A DNA stretch of 8,402 nucleotides from a bacterium (GTDB lineage Bacteria; UBA6262), in the NCBI GenBank assembly GCA_028716025.1, contig JAQUQP010000079.1, positions 1-8,402 on the forward strand, in the 5' to 3' direction. Position 1 is the stretch's first letter, and every line of letters starts with the position of its first letter. Below the pieces are notes generated by a model. It made no database searches and was not told the origin of the DNA. It was given only the letters and a program-made list of their open reading frames with translations. The position numbers were made by a program, and so were the translations under genes. This document shows, piece by piece, positions 1 through 8,000 of this stretch.

Positions 1-2
1 CG

Positions 3-101
3 CTTTCATTTTTCCTGGACTGGCCCAGCGGCGCCACCATTGTTTTGGTTAATTTTGTATTATTTATTGTTTCTGTAATTTACCACAAGATCAAAAAATA
101 A
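3..101 (+). CDS. C-terminal fragment of ABC-type metal ion transporter permease (ZnuB/MntB/TroC family)
   Basis: Reading frame 3 is open from the window edge to a TAA at 99-101 and gives 32 residues. It contains LDWPSGATIVL followed by a hydrophobic stretch and a basic tail (HKIKK). In the zinc/manganese ABC permease family (ABC-3), the last transmembrane helix typically follows a sequence like SYYLxLPSGATIVL, and this match is the basis for the call. The protein would sit in the inner membrane as the channel subunit of a Zn, Mn or Fe importer, with its ATPase and binding protein presumably encoded upstream of the window. It ends 18 bases before the next start codon, so co-transcription with the P-type ATPase gene is plausible. 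Only the tail is present, so the metal cannot be inferred. Confidence 0.68.
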   Translation, partial: LSFFLDWPSGATIVLVNFVLFIVSVIYHKIKK

Positions 102-105
102 GAAA

Positions 106-110
106 AAGGA
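106..110 (+). promoter_or_regulatory. Ribosome binding site of the P-type ATPase gene
   Basis: AAGGA lies 9 bases before the ATG at 120 and directly after the stop codon of the upstream permease. It supports the first ATG as the start, and the encoded N-terminus fits the normal cation-ATPase N-terminal domain. Confidence 0.7.
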
Positions 111-119
111 CTTCCACCC

Positions 120-2678
120 ATGGATTACAGTGAGATCAAGAACATTTCCGGCCTTTCCCAAAAAGAGGCGCAGGTCAGGTTAGAAGAAGAAGGGTATAAT
201 GAACTCCCCTCCAGCCGCCGACGCAGTATTTGGCGCATCGCGTATGAGGTATTTAGTGAGCCAATGTTCCTGTTGTTGGTAGCCTGTGGAATAATATATT
301 TATTACTGGGCGATATCCAGGAAGCTTTAATGCTGTTGGGTTTTGTTTTTGTGGTGATGGGTATTACCCTTTACCAGGAACGCAAGACTGAGCGGGCTTT
401 GGAAGCTTTGCGCGATATCTCCAGTCCCAGGGCTTTAGTTATCAGGGATGGGAAACAGCTGCGTATCGCCGGACGTGAAGTGGTGCGTGAAGATATCCTG
501 GTCCTGGCAGAAGGTGACCGTATACCGGCTGATGCCATTATCCTTTGGTCCAGCGCTCTTTCTGTGGATGAATCATTATTGACCGGCGAATCAGTGCCGG
601 TCCGGAAAATAGCCGAAAATTCTGACGGGGAAATGTCCCGTCCCGGCGGTGAGGATACGCCGTTTGTTTATTCGGCGACACTGGTGGTACGCGGGCAGGG
701 GATCGCCCGGGTGAAAGGTACCGGCCTGAATTCAGAAATCGGCAAGATCGGCAAATCTCTGCAAACCCTGGAAGAAGAAGAAACTGTCCTGCAGAAGGAA
801 ACCGGTAAGTTAGTCAAGAACCTGGCTATTATCGGGGTGGTTTTATGCCTGGTAGTCATCGTCGCTTATGGTTTGACTACCGGAAGTTTCCTGCATGGGT
901 TCCTGGCTGGCATTACCCTGGCCATGGCCATGCTGCCGGAAGAATTCCCGGTCGTCCTGACTATTTTCCTGGCTTTAGGAGCCTGGCGTATTTCCCAAAA
1001 AAATGTTTTAACCCGGCGGGTACCGGCCGTGGAAACGTTAGGAGCGGCGACAGTGCTCTGTGTGGATAAAACCGGGACCCTGACCATGAACCGGATGACG
1101 GTCGGTAAAGTTTATGCCCTGGGCGAATACTTTGCCGTGGATCCGGAATATAAAGGAAAACTGCCGGAAAATTTTCACGAGATCGTAGAGTTTGCCATCC
1201 TGGCCAGCCAGCATGATCCTTTTGACCCGATGGAAAAGGCACTCCGGGACCTGGGGACCAAGACCCTTTCCAATACGGAACATTTACATCATAATTGGAC
1301 GCTGGTCCAGGAATACCCGTTGTCGCAGGAATTACTGGCTATGTCCCATGTCTGGAAATCGCCGGATGGAAAAGATTATATTATTGCGGCTAAAGGTTCT
1401 CCGGAAGCGATCATTGACCTGTGCCATATGAAGGATAAAGAAGCGGTTGATCTGGGTCGCCGGATAAATACTCTGGCCAATGAGGGATTAAGGATCATTG
1501 GCGTGGCCAAAGCACATTTCAAAGAAGAGTCTTTACCGGGACAACAGCATGATTTTTCTTTTGAATTTGTCGGCTTGGTTGGCTTGATGGACCCGGTGCG
1601 CCCGACTGTCGCCGAATCTATTAAAGAATGTTATACTGCCGGTATTCGCGTGGTAATGATCACCGGGGACTATCCCGGTACCGCCATGAATATTGCCCGC
1701 CAGATCGGTTTGCAGGCGGCCGACGCTTATATCACCGGCCCGGAACTGGAGAAGTTAAGCCCTGCAGAATTACGTGAACGGATCAAAAAAATAAATATCT
1801 TTACCCGGATCATGCCGGAACAAAAACTATTACTGGTCAATGCGCTGAAAGCCAATGGGGAGATCGTGGCCATGACCGGTGACGGAGTGAATGACGCGCC
1901 GGCATTGAAGTCTGCCCATATTGGCATTGCCATGGGTGGCCGCGGGACCGATGTCGCCAGGGAAGCGGCCGGGCTGGTATTACTGGATGATGATTTTTCT
2001 TCAATCGTGGCCGCGGTCAGGTTGGGGCGGAGGATCTTTGATAATATTAAAAAAGCCATGGCTTATATTTTTGCTATTCATGTGCCTATCGCCGGGTTAT
2101 CCCTGATACCGGTTTTGCTTAAATGGCCCCTGGTCTTATTGCCGGTGCATATTGTTTTCCTGGAGTTGATCATAGATCCGGCGTGTTCGATCGTATTTGA
2201 AGCGGAAAAAGAAGAGCCGCAGATAATGAGCCGTCCTCCCAGGGATCCTAATCAGTCTTTGTTTAACCGGCGCACGATCGGGATCAGCCTGCTGCAAGGT
2301 ATAGCTGTCTTTATAGTGGTCTTAGCGGTCTACGCCATAGCCTTATTCCGGGGATTGGGCGACCAGGAAGCCAGGGCTTTAACCTTTACTACATTGATCG
2401 TGGCTAATATAGCCCTGATCTTAACGAACCGTTCCTGGTCAACGCCGATAATTAGTACCTTGCGTGCTCCCAATACAGCCTCCTGGATGGTATTGGCGGG
2501 AGCTTCGCTATTTTTGGGATTGAGCCTGAATGTCCCGTTTTTGAAAAAACTGTTCCATTTTTCACAACTTCACCTGATCGATTTTGCGATCTGCGCGGCC
2601 GCGGGGGTCTTCAGTATCCTCTGGTTTGAAGTACTGAAAATGGTTAACTATAAGAAAAGGAGAAACGCTTGCATTTAG
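120..2678 (+). CDS. Cation-transporting P-type ATPase (P2-like, HAD superfamily), ion specificity unknown
   Basis: This 852-residue pump couples ATP hydrolysis to cation movement across the cytoplasmic membrane. It opens with a cation-ATPase N-terminal region (GLSQKEAQVRL, about 11-20). The actuator-domain TGES is at 155-158, and TM4 carries PEEFP at 273-277. The phosphorylated aspartate is D316 in DKTGTLT, the nucleotide-site KGSPE is at 425-429, and the P-domain motifs are MDPVRP (490-495), TGD (515-517) and TGDGVNDAP (586-594). About ten hydrophobic helices are visible: two before the A domain (about 47-86), two around 233-287, and six after about 645, which is the P2 arrangement. No heavy-metal-binding domain or CPC motif is present, which argues against a P1B pump. 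Ion-site residues differ from SERCA: TM5 has H654 and I657, and TM6 has E682 and D686 in LELIIDP. Calcium transport therefore should not be assumed. An AAGGA Shine-Dalgarno at 106-110 supports the ATG at 120. All catalytic residues are intact. Confidence 0.95.
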   Translation: MDYSEIKNISGLSQKEAQVRLEEEGYNELPSSRRRSIWRIAYEVFSEPMFLLLVACGIIYLLLGDIQEALMLLGFVFVVMGITLYQERKTERALEALRDISSPRALVIRDGKQLRIAGREVVREDILVLAEGDRIPADAIILWSSALSVDESLLTGESVPVRKIAENSDGEMSRPGGEDTPFVYSATLVVRGQGIARVKGTGLNSEIGKIGKSLQTLEEEETVLQKETGKLVKNLAIIGVVLCLVVIVAYGLTTGSFLHGFLAGITLAMAMLPEEFPVVLTIFLALGAWRISQKNVLTRRVPAVETLGAATVLCVDKTGTLTMNRMTVGKVYALGEYFAVDPEYKGKLPENFHEIVEFAILASQHDPFDPMEKALRDLGTKTLSNTEHLHHNWTLVQEYPLSQELLAMSHVWKSPDGKDYIIAAKGSPEAIIDLCHMKDKEAVDLGRRINTLANEGLRIIGVAKAHFKEESLPGQQHDFSFEFVGLVGLMDPVRPTVAESIKECYTAGIRVVMITGDYPGTAMNIARQIGLQAADAYITGPELEKLSPAELRERIKKINIFTRIMPEQKLLLVNALKANGEIVAMTGDGVNDAPALKSAHIGIAMGGRGTDVAREAAGLVLLDDDFSSIVAAVRLGRRIFDNIKKAMAYIFAIHVPIAGLSLIPVLLKWPLVLLPVHIVFLELIIDPACSIVFEAEKEEPQIMSRPPRDPNQSLFNRRTIGISLLQGIAVFIVVLAVYAIALFRGLGDQEARALTFTTLIVANIALILTNRSWSTPIISTLRAPNTASWMVLAGASLFLGLSLNVPFLKKLFHFSQLHLIDFAICAAAGVFSILWFEVLKMVNYKKRRNACI

Positions 2679-2688
2679 CCAGGCGTTT
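2663..2688 (+). repeat. Inverted repeat / hairpin overlapping the ATPase stop codon and the glnN promoter
   Basis: AAACGCTTG (2663-2671) can pair with CAGGCGTTT (2680-2688), giving nine pairs of which one is G-T, around an 8-base loop that holds the ATPase stop codon. No run of T follows, so it is not a typical intrinsic terminator. It overlaps the -35 box and most of the spacer of the predicted glnN promoter, a position where a regulator dimer could bind. An alternative is a modest RNA hairpin between the two cistrons. The structure is seen in the sequence; the role is inferred. Confidence 0.5.
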
Positions 2689-2697
2689 AAGTATAAT
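2669..2697 (+). promoter_or_regulatory. Predicted sigma-70-type promoter for glnN
   Basis: A perfect TATAAT at 2692-2697 follows TTGCAT at 2669-2674 with the optimal 17-base spacer. The -35 box matches only the TTG half of the consensus. Transcription would begin near 2704, giving a leader of about 24 bases that carries the GGGGGAGGT ribosome binding site. The -35 box lies within the last codons of the ATPase gene. No -24/-12 sigma-54 element (GG-N10-GC type) was noticed, although sigma-54 often controls nitrogen genes in other bacteria. Confidence 0.6.
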
Positions 2698-2711
2698 ACA
2701 AAGATAAATAT

Positions 2712-2720
2712 GGGGGAGGT
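2712..2720 (+). promoter_or_regulatory. Strong Shine-Dalgarno sequence that sets the glnN start
   Basis: GGGGGAGGT occupies 2712-2720, with GGAGGT ending 7 bases before the ATG at 2728. The earlier in-frame ATG at 2710 overlaps this element and has no comparable site of its own upstream. The six codons between the two ATGs (MGEVRK) are therefore most likely untranslated leader. Confidence 0.85.
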
Positions 2721-2727
2721 ACGAAAA

Positions 2728-4920
2728 ATGTGCGTCAGACAAAAAGTAGTGGATAAAATTGAAAGTGTTCCCCTGGTAAAAGTTGAAAAACCTAAAAAGG
2801 TTTCCGGGTATTTCGGCGCTAATACGTTCAGTATCAACGAAATGCGGAAACGGATCAATAAGAAAACTTTTATTTCTTTTAAACGTTGGCTGGCCGGCGG
2901 CAGTACCATCAGTGTAAAAGAGGCTGATGAAATTGCCGGGGCCATGAAAGACTGGGCCGTGGAAAAAGGGGCGGTATATTACGCTCACTGGTTCCAGCCT
3001 ATGACCGGGCTGACCGCGGAAAAACATGATAGTTTTATTTCCCTGCAGGGCACCGGCAAGGTCATGGAAAAGTTTTCCGGTTCTAAACTTATATTGGGCG
3101 AACCCGATGCCAGCTCTTTCCCCAGTGGCGGCATCAGGAGCACGTTTGAAGCCCGCGGTTATACCGCTTGGGACCCGTCCAGCCCGGCTTTTATCAGCGA
3201 AACACAGCTGGGCAAAACTCTGTGCATCCCCAGTATTTTTGTCTCCTATCACGGATATGCTTTGGATAAGAAACTGCCTTTACTGCGTTCCGATGAAGCG
3301 CTCAGCAAGGCTGCGATAAAATTGCTCAAACTGTTCGATCGCCGGGCTATTAACAAAGTTGTGTCCACCTGCGGCCCGGAACAGGAATACTTCCTGATCG
3401 ACCATAACTATTATAAATTGCGGCAAGACCTGATGTTGACAGGTCGCACCTTGATCGGCGCTTCCTCGCCTAAAGGGCAGCAACTGGAGGACCAGTATTT
3501 CGGTTCGATCAAGGAACGCGTATTGAACTACATGGAAGAAGTTTCAGTGGAAGCCTATAAGATGGGAATTCCGGTAGCTACCCGTCATAATGAAGTGGCT
3601 CCTCATCAGTTTGAGTTTGCTCCTATCTTTGAGGAATCAAATATTGCCGCTGATCATAACCAGTTGCTGATGGAAATAATGAAGAAGGTGGCTTTGCGGC
3701 ATAACCTGGTTTGCTTAATGCATGAGAAACCCTTTGCCGGAGTAAATGGGAGCGGTAAACACGTAAACTGGTCAATGTCTGATGACCAGGGTAATAACCT
3801 GCTCAATCCCGGACAGACCCCGGAAGATAATCTGCAATTTTTAGCCGTCCTGGTAGCGGTCTTGCGCGCGGTATACAGGCACGCTGACCTATTAAGGGCC
3901 AGTATCGCGTCAGCCGGTAATGAACACCGTCTCGGAGCCAATGAGGCTCCCCCGGCTGTCGTCTCAGTTTTCCTGGGTGAGCAATTGACCAAGGTGCTCG
4001 ATACCATTGTCGCCGGGGTTGAACATAAAGTCACTAAGAAAGATATTATTGATCTGGGAGTCAGCCGGCTCCCTAAAGTAAATAAGGATGCCACGGATCG
4101 TAACCGGACTTCACCCTTCGCGTTTACCGGAAGTAAATTTGAGTTCCGGGCGGTGGGGTCTTCGCAGAATATCAGTTGGCCGTTGACCGTGATCAATACG
4201 ATCGTAGCTGATTCCCTTAATTATGTAGCCGATGAAATTGCCGGGGAACTGAAAAAAAAGGATTTTGAATCAGCAGTGATCGCAGTGATCGCTAAATTAG
4301 CCAAGGAAACCAAAAACGTAAGGTTTGAGGGCAATAACTATTCGCCGGAATGGCTTCACGAAGCGGCTGAACGCGGTTTACCTAATATCGCGTCAACGGC
4401 GGAAGCTTTGGCTGCTTTTACACAAAAAGAAAATATCGTTATTTTCGAGAAACAAGGCGTATTAAGCCAGGATGAACTTATGGCCCGGTACAATATCTGG
4501 GTCGAAATGTATAATATTGTGCTGACCATTGAAGCTAATACTCTGAGGGAAATGGTAGATTCCGTGGTGGTCCCGGCCGGCCTTGAATACCAAGGACAAT
4601 TAGCGGATAATCTGGAAAAGATCAGCGGTCTTAAAAATACCATTGGCTTGAATATTGATGAAAAAGCTTTTGAGGACCTAAAAGGGCACTTAGCTGACGT
4701 CACTAATAAGATTTACTATCTAAGAAAAAATACCCAGGCTCTGGTAAAGTTATTGGACCGGGCCAGAAGTTTGGAAGGGAAAGAAAAGGCGGCCATATAT
4801 TTTAACGAATTAAAGCCCTTGATGGAACATATCCGTAAACACAGCGATGACCTGGAATGTGTTATCGCGGATGAACATTGGGACCTGCCTAAGTACCGCG
4901 AGATGCTTTTCGTGATGTAA
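2728..4920 (+). CDS. glnN: Type III glutamine synthetase (GSIII)
   Basis: This cytoplasmic enzyme makes glutamine from glutamate, ammonia and ATP, the entry point of ammonium assimilation. The 730-residue product (MCVRQKVVDK start) has the usual GSIII length, far longer than GSI or GSII. Positions are counted from the ATG at 2728. The N-terminal GSIII region contains GYFGANTFS at about 27-35, and the beta-grasp equivalent has HWFQPMTGLTAEKHDSF at 87-103. Catalytic segments in order are GPEQEYFLI (216-224, metal-binding glutamates), NEVAPHQFE (288-296), GVNGSGKHVNWS (338-349, ATP/glutamate-site histidine), NEHRLGANEAPPA (398-410) and SKFEFRAVGSS (469-479). The last 150 or so residues are the helical C-terminal extension typical of GSIII. 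The start was moved 18 bases downstream of the first ATG because GGAGGT sits exactly before 2728. It lies 49 bases after the ATPase gene and has its own promoter. No PII gene, amtB or adenylyltransferase is in view, so control is unknown. No truncation is seen. Confidence 0.97.
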   Translation: MCVRQKVVDKIESVPLVKVEKPKKVSGYFGANTFSINEMRKRINKKTFISFKRWLAGGSTISVKEADEIAGAMKDWAVEKGAVYYAHWFQPMTGLTAEKHDSFISLQGTGKVMEKFSGSKLILGEPDASSFPSGGIRSTFEARGYTAWDPSSPAFISETQLGKTLCIPSIFVSYHGYALDKKLPLLRSDEALSKAAIKLLKLFDRRAINKVVSTCGPEQEYFLIDHNYYKLRQDLMLTGRTLIGASSPKGQQLEDQYFGSIKERVLNYMEEVSVEAYKMGIPVATRHNEVAPHQFEFAPIFEESNIAADHNQLLMEIMKKVALRHNLVCLMHEKPFAGVNGSGKHVNWSMSDDQGNNLLNPGQTPEDNLQFLAVLVAVLRAVYRHADLLRASIASAGNEHRLGANEAPPAVVSVFLGEQLTKVLDTIVAGVEHKVTKKDIIDLGVSRLPKVNKDATDRNRTSPFAFTGSKFEFRAVGSSQNISWPLTVINTIVADSLNYVADEIAGELKKKDFESAVIAVIAKLAKETKNVRFEGNNYSPEWLHEAAERGLPNIASTAEALAAFTQKENIVIFEKQGVLSQDELMARYNIWVEMYNIVLTIEANTLREMVDSVVVPAGLEYQGQLADNLEKISGLKNTIGLNIDEKAFEDLKGHLADVTNKIYYLRKNTQALVKLLDRARSLEGKEKAAIYFNELKPLMEHIRKHSDDLECVIADEHWDLPKYREMLFVM

Positions 4921-4925
4921 CTTAA

Positions 4926-4955
4926 GATTACCTGAAAAACGGAGATCAGGTAATC
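4926..4955 (+). repeat. Perfect 9-bp hairpin just after glnN
   Basis: GATTACCTG (4926-4934) and CAGGTAATC (4947-4955) are exact inverted copies separated by 12 bases, starting 6 bases after the glnN stop codon. The position suits a 3' end or mRNA-stabilising hairpin. The stem is A/T-rich and no U-run follows, so it is not a standard intrinsic terminator. Its right arm overlaps the left end of the larger palindromic element. Confidence 0.5.
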
Positions 4956-5058
4956 AGGAGATCAAGAAGTGGATACCAGAATATCAGGAGATCAGGAAGT
5001 TCCTGGTTCCCTGATACCCTGGTAAACTTCATCCTGATTTCCTAATATCCTGATAACC
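4949..5058. repeat. 110-bp imperfect palindromic intergenic element (REP/MITE-like)
   Basis: The ends are near-exact inverted copies: GGTAATCAGGA (4949-4959) against the complement of TCCTGATAACC (5048-5058), 10 of 11 matching. Inside, 4981-5001 pairs with 5025-5048 (19 of 21 positions, with a 3-base bulge) around a 23-base centre. The left half also holds a direct repeat with a 30-base period: ATCAGGAGATCAAGAAGT (4953-4970) and ATCAGGAGATCAGGAAGT (4983-5000), 17 of 18 identical. The whole element is built from ATCAGG/CCTGAT modules and has no open reading frame of note. It fills almost all of the gap between glnN and the PAS gene. It could be a dispersed non-autonomous repeat, a large transcript-end hairpin or a multi-site operator. 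Structure is directly visible; the class is inferred. Confidence 0.65.
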
Positions 5059-5081
5059 GTATTTAGAAAACAAGGTGCTGA

Positions 5082-8000
5082 ATGGTGGAAGAAAGAGAGC
5101 TGCACAAACTTATCTCTGAAACCATGACCGATGGATTGTTAGAACTGGACTTGCAGGGAAAAATTGTCCAGGCCAATCCGGCGGCTTTGGTCATGCTGGG
5201 ATATACGCGGGAAGAAATAATCCGGAAAACCCATCGTGACGTGACGCCAGCCAAATGGCACCAACAAGAAAGCCAGACTATCCAGGAAGCAACCCTTTCC
5301 CAGGGGCAGCCGGTCAAGATCGAACAAGAATATCTGCGCCAGAATGGTTCTTCTTTTCCCGCCGCACTTAAACCGGTCTTGTTGACAGATGCCGGCAAAA
5401 AACCAATAAAAATACTGATTTTTTTTCAGGATCTTACCAGCCAGAAAGAACAAGGACAACTCCAGCAAACCCACTTGCGCCAATTAAACAGCTTATCCCT
5501 GATCACCAGAAAACTGCAAGAGAACGGGTCGATAGAGCAGACTATCCACTTTATCCTCGAAGCGCTGGTCGCGGCTATGACCCATTCCCATCTGGCTGTG
5601 CCTCTCATTGCCCTGGAAGATGAAACCTTCAGTACCAATAAATATTCAGATGATCTTGAATATGGTTTGACCACGCCCTTGTATATAAACGGCCGGGAAG
5701 CGGGAGAAGTTACAGTATATTACAGTGAAAACAAGCCATTCGTACTGCCGGATGAACAAAATATATTGGATACAGTCGCCAGCGCTCTGGGCATCTGGCT
5801 GTCCCTGAAATCAGCCAATCAAGAACTGGCTGATTTTGAGGATCAGTACCGGACTATTTTTGATGCCATGGCTGACGGCTTCGCGCTCTATGAGGTAAAA
5901 AATGAGGGCCAGGAATTGATCGTCGCGGACTGGAACCGGGCAGCGGAAAAAATGTATAATCTTTTGCGGCACGATATCCTGGGACAGGACATTAAAAAAT
6001 TTTTCCCGGCTCTGGGGAAGACCGATATTTATAAAGCGATCGTAGAATGCGCGCGGACGGGGGAGGCTAAGATTTTGCCACTGGTCCATTACGAGGACGA
6101 TCAGCGCAGTCAATATATGCACAATATCATCTATGGGGTGGGAGATAGGGTCGCGGTTATCTTTCGTGATGTGACCGAAGAAGAAAAGATCCGGCGGGAG
6201 TTGGTGAATTCTGAACAGAAATTCCGTTCCCTGATCGAAGGTTCGGCTGAAGCTATATATCTCCATACGCCGGACCTGGTTAATCCCCGGTTTGTGGATA
6301 TTAATCAGAGCGCTTGCCAGATGCTGCATTACACCCGCGATGAACTCTTAGCCCTGGGACCGGCGAAAATAGATTCTCCGGAATACGCGGCTTTGGTGCA
6401 GGAAAGAATGGCAAAGGTCCTGCAAGATGGCAAAGCGCTTTTTGAATCAGAACATATCACCAAGGAAGGGCAGCCTATCCCGGTAGAGATAAATATCAGC
6501 GTAGTTGAGGTCAGCGGCCAAAAATACATTTTAAGCTTTGTCCGGGATATTACCGAACGCAAACAAGTAGAAAATGTTTTGCAGGAGAGTGAAGAAAGAT
6601 TCCGTAATTTGAGTGATCTGGCCCCGGCTGGTATTTTCTTTTTGAATATGCAAGGGGAAGTGGTTTATGTGAACAAAAGACTGATTTCGCTTTCGGGGAT
6701 GAGCTTTGATGAATGCCTGGGTCATGGTTGGAGGAAGCTGATCCATCCGGAAGAGCAGGAACAAGTACTGAAAATCATTGAAGAGACAATGTCTCAAGGT
6801 AAAGAGTTTTCCTTGAAATTCAGGATCCTTAATAAGCAGAATGAAATCCATTGGGTACATTCCCGGATCAAAATGATGGTCTCCGCCAAAAACCAGCCTA
6901 CCGGTTTTATCGGTATCGTGGAAGATGTCACCGATATGAAAAAAGCCGAAACTGAACTAACCAATCAACTGGCTTTTATCCAACAATTGCTGGAGACTAT
7001 CCCCAATCCGGTATTCTATAAAGATATTAACGGAATTTATTTGGGTTGTAACCAGTCTTTTGAACGTTTTCTGGGACAGTCAAAGGAAACGGTCATCGGT
7101 AAATCCGTGTTTGAACTTTCGCCTAAAGATCTGGCTGAAACATACCATCAGAAAGACCAGGAATTATTAAATCATCCGGGCACGCAGATCTATGAATCCA
7201 GTATCCAGCAAGCTGATGGTACACGCCGTGCGGTCATTTTTGATAAAGCTACATATAATAGCCCTGATGGGACTGTAGCCGGATTGATCGGAGTTATTAC
7301 TGATATTAGTGAGAGCAAGAAAGCTGCTGATGAGCTGCGGAAACAACAGCAGGAACTAAGCACCATCCTGGATTCTACACCGGCTCTGATCTTTTATAAG
7401 GATAAAGAAAATAATTTTGTCCGGGTTAACCAGGCTATGGCCAAAAGCATGTCCTTGACTAAAAAACAGCTGGAAGGCAAGTCGTTATTCGATATTTATC
7501 CCAGGGAAGAAGCTGAGCAATACTGGCAGGATGATAAAGCGGTGATGGCTTCGGGGCAACCAAAATTGAATATTGTAGAACCAATGCAGACAAAAGAAGG
7601 AATAAAATGGGTCCAGACCGATAAAATACCCTATAAGAATGAACAAAGCGAGATCATCGGTATCGTTGGCTTTGCCGTTGATGTCACTGAGCGTAAAAAG
7701 GCGGAGGAAGCGCTGCGGGTGAGCGAATACAGCTACCGATTATTAGCGGAGAATGCGACTGATGTCATTTGGACCGTGGATATGCAGATGAAACCAACCT
7801 ATATGAGCCCTTCGATCACGCGGTTGGTGGGATATTCAGTCGAAGAAGCTATGAAAAGGTCCATGGCCGAAGCTTACTCTCCGCGCTCCTATGAGCTGGC
7901 CAAAAAGATTTTCGCGGAAGAATTAGCGCGGGAAAAAGAGGAGCCAAAAGACTTGTCCCGGTCACGGGTCTTGGAATTAGAATTGAATCATAAAAACGGA

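Noticed and set aside
45..80. A/T-rich stretch with TATTAT/TGTAAT-like boxes before the ATPase gene, considered as a promoter
   Set aside because: It is still coding sequence for the permease tail, and no -35/-10 pair has acceptable spacing (7, 12, 19 or 25 bases were the options seen).
2644..3252. 202-codon minus-strand open frame across the ATPase/glnN junction
   Set aside because: It lies opposite the well-supported glnN N-terminal region, its translation has no recognisable domain, and it reads as an antisense shadow of glnN codons.
3654..4196. 180-codon minus-strand open frame inside glnN
   Set aside because: It sits entirely antisense to conserved GSIII catalytic motifs and resembles no known family, so it is a composition shadow.
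4273..4290. Perfect 9-base tandem repeat GCAGTGATC x2 in glnN
   Set aside because: It is in frame, encodes an ordinary AVIAVI helix segment, and has only two units, so it is better seen as a coincidental codon repeat.
4949..5058. Repeat-rich gap considered as a short CRISPR array
   Set aside because: The units are inverted as well as direct, the only clear direct repeat has two copies with a 12-base interval, and no cas gene is near.
4926..5058. Hairpins after glnN considered as an intrinsic terminator
   Set aside because: No U-tract follows either stem and the stems are not G/C-rich, so termination cannot be claimed from sequence alone.
5811..6329. 172-codon minus-strand open frame inside the PAS gene
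   Set aside because: It is antisense to PAS2 and PAS3 coding sequence, with no domain signal or convincing ribosome binding site noticed.
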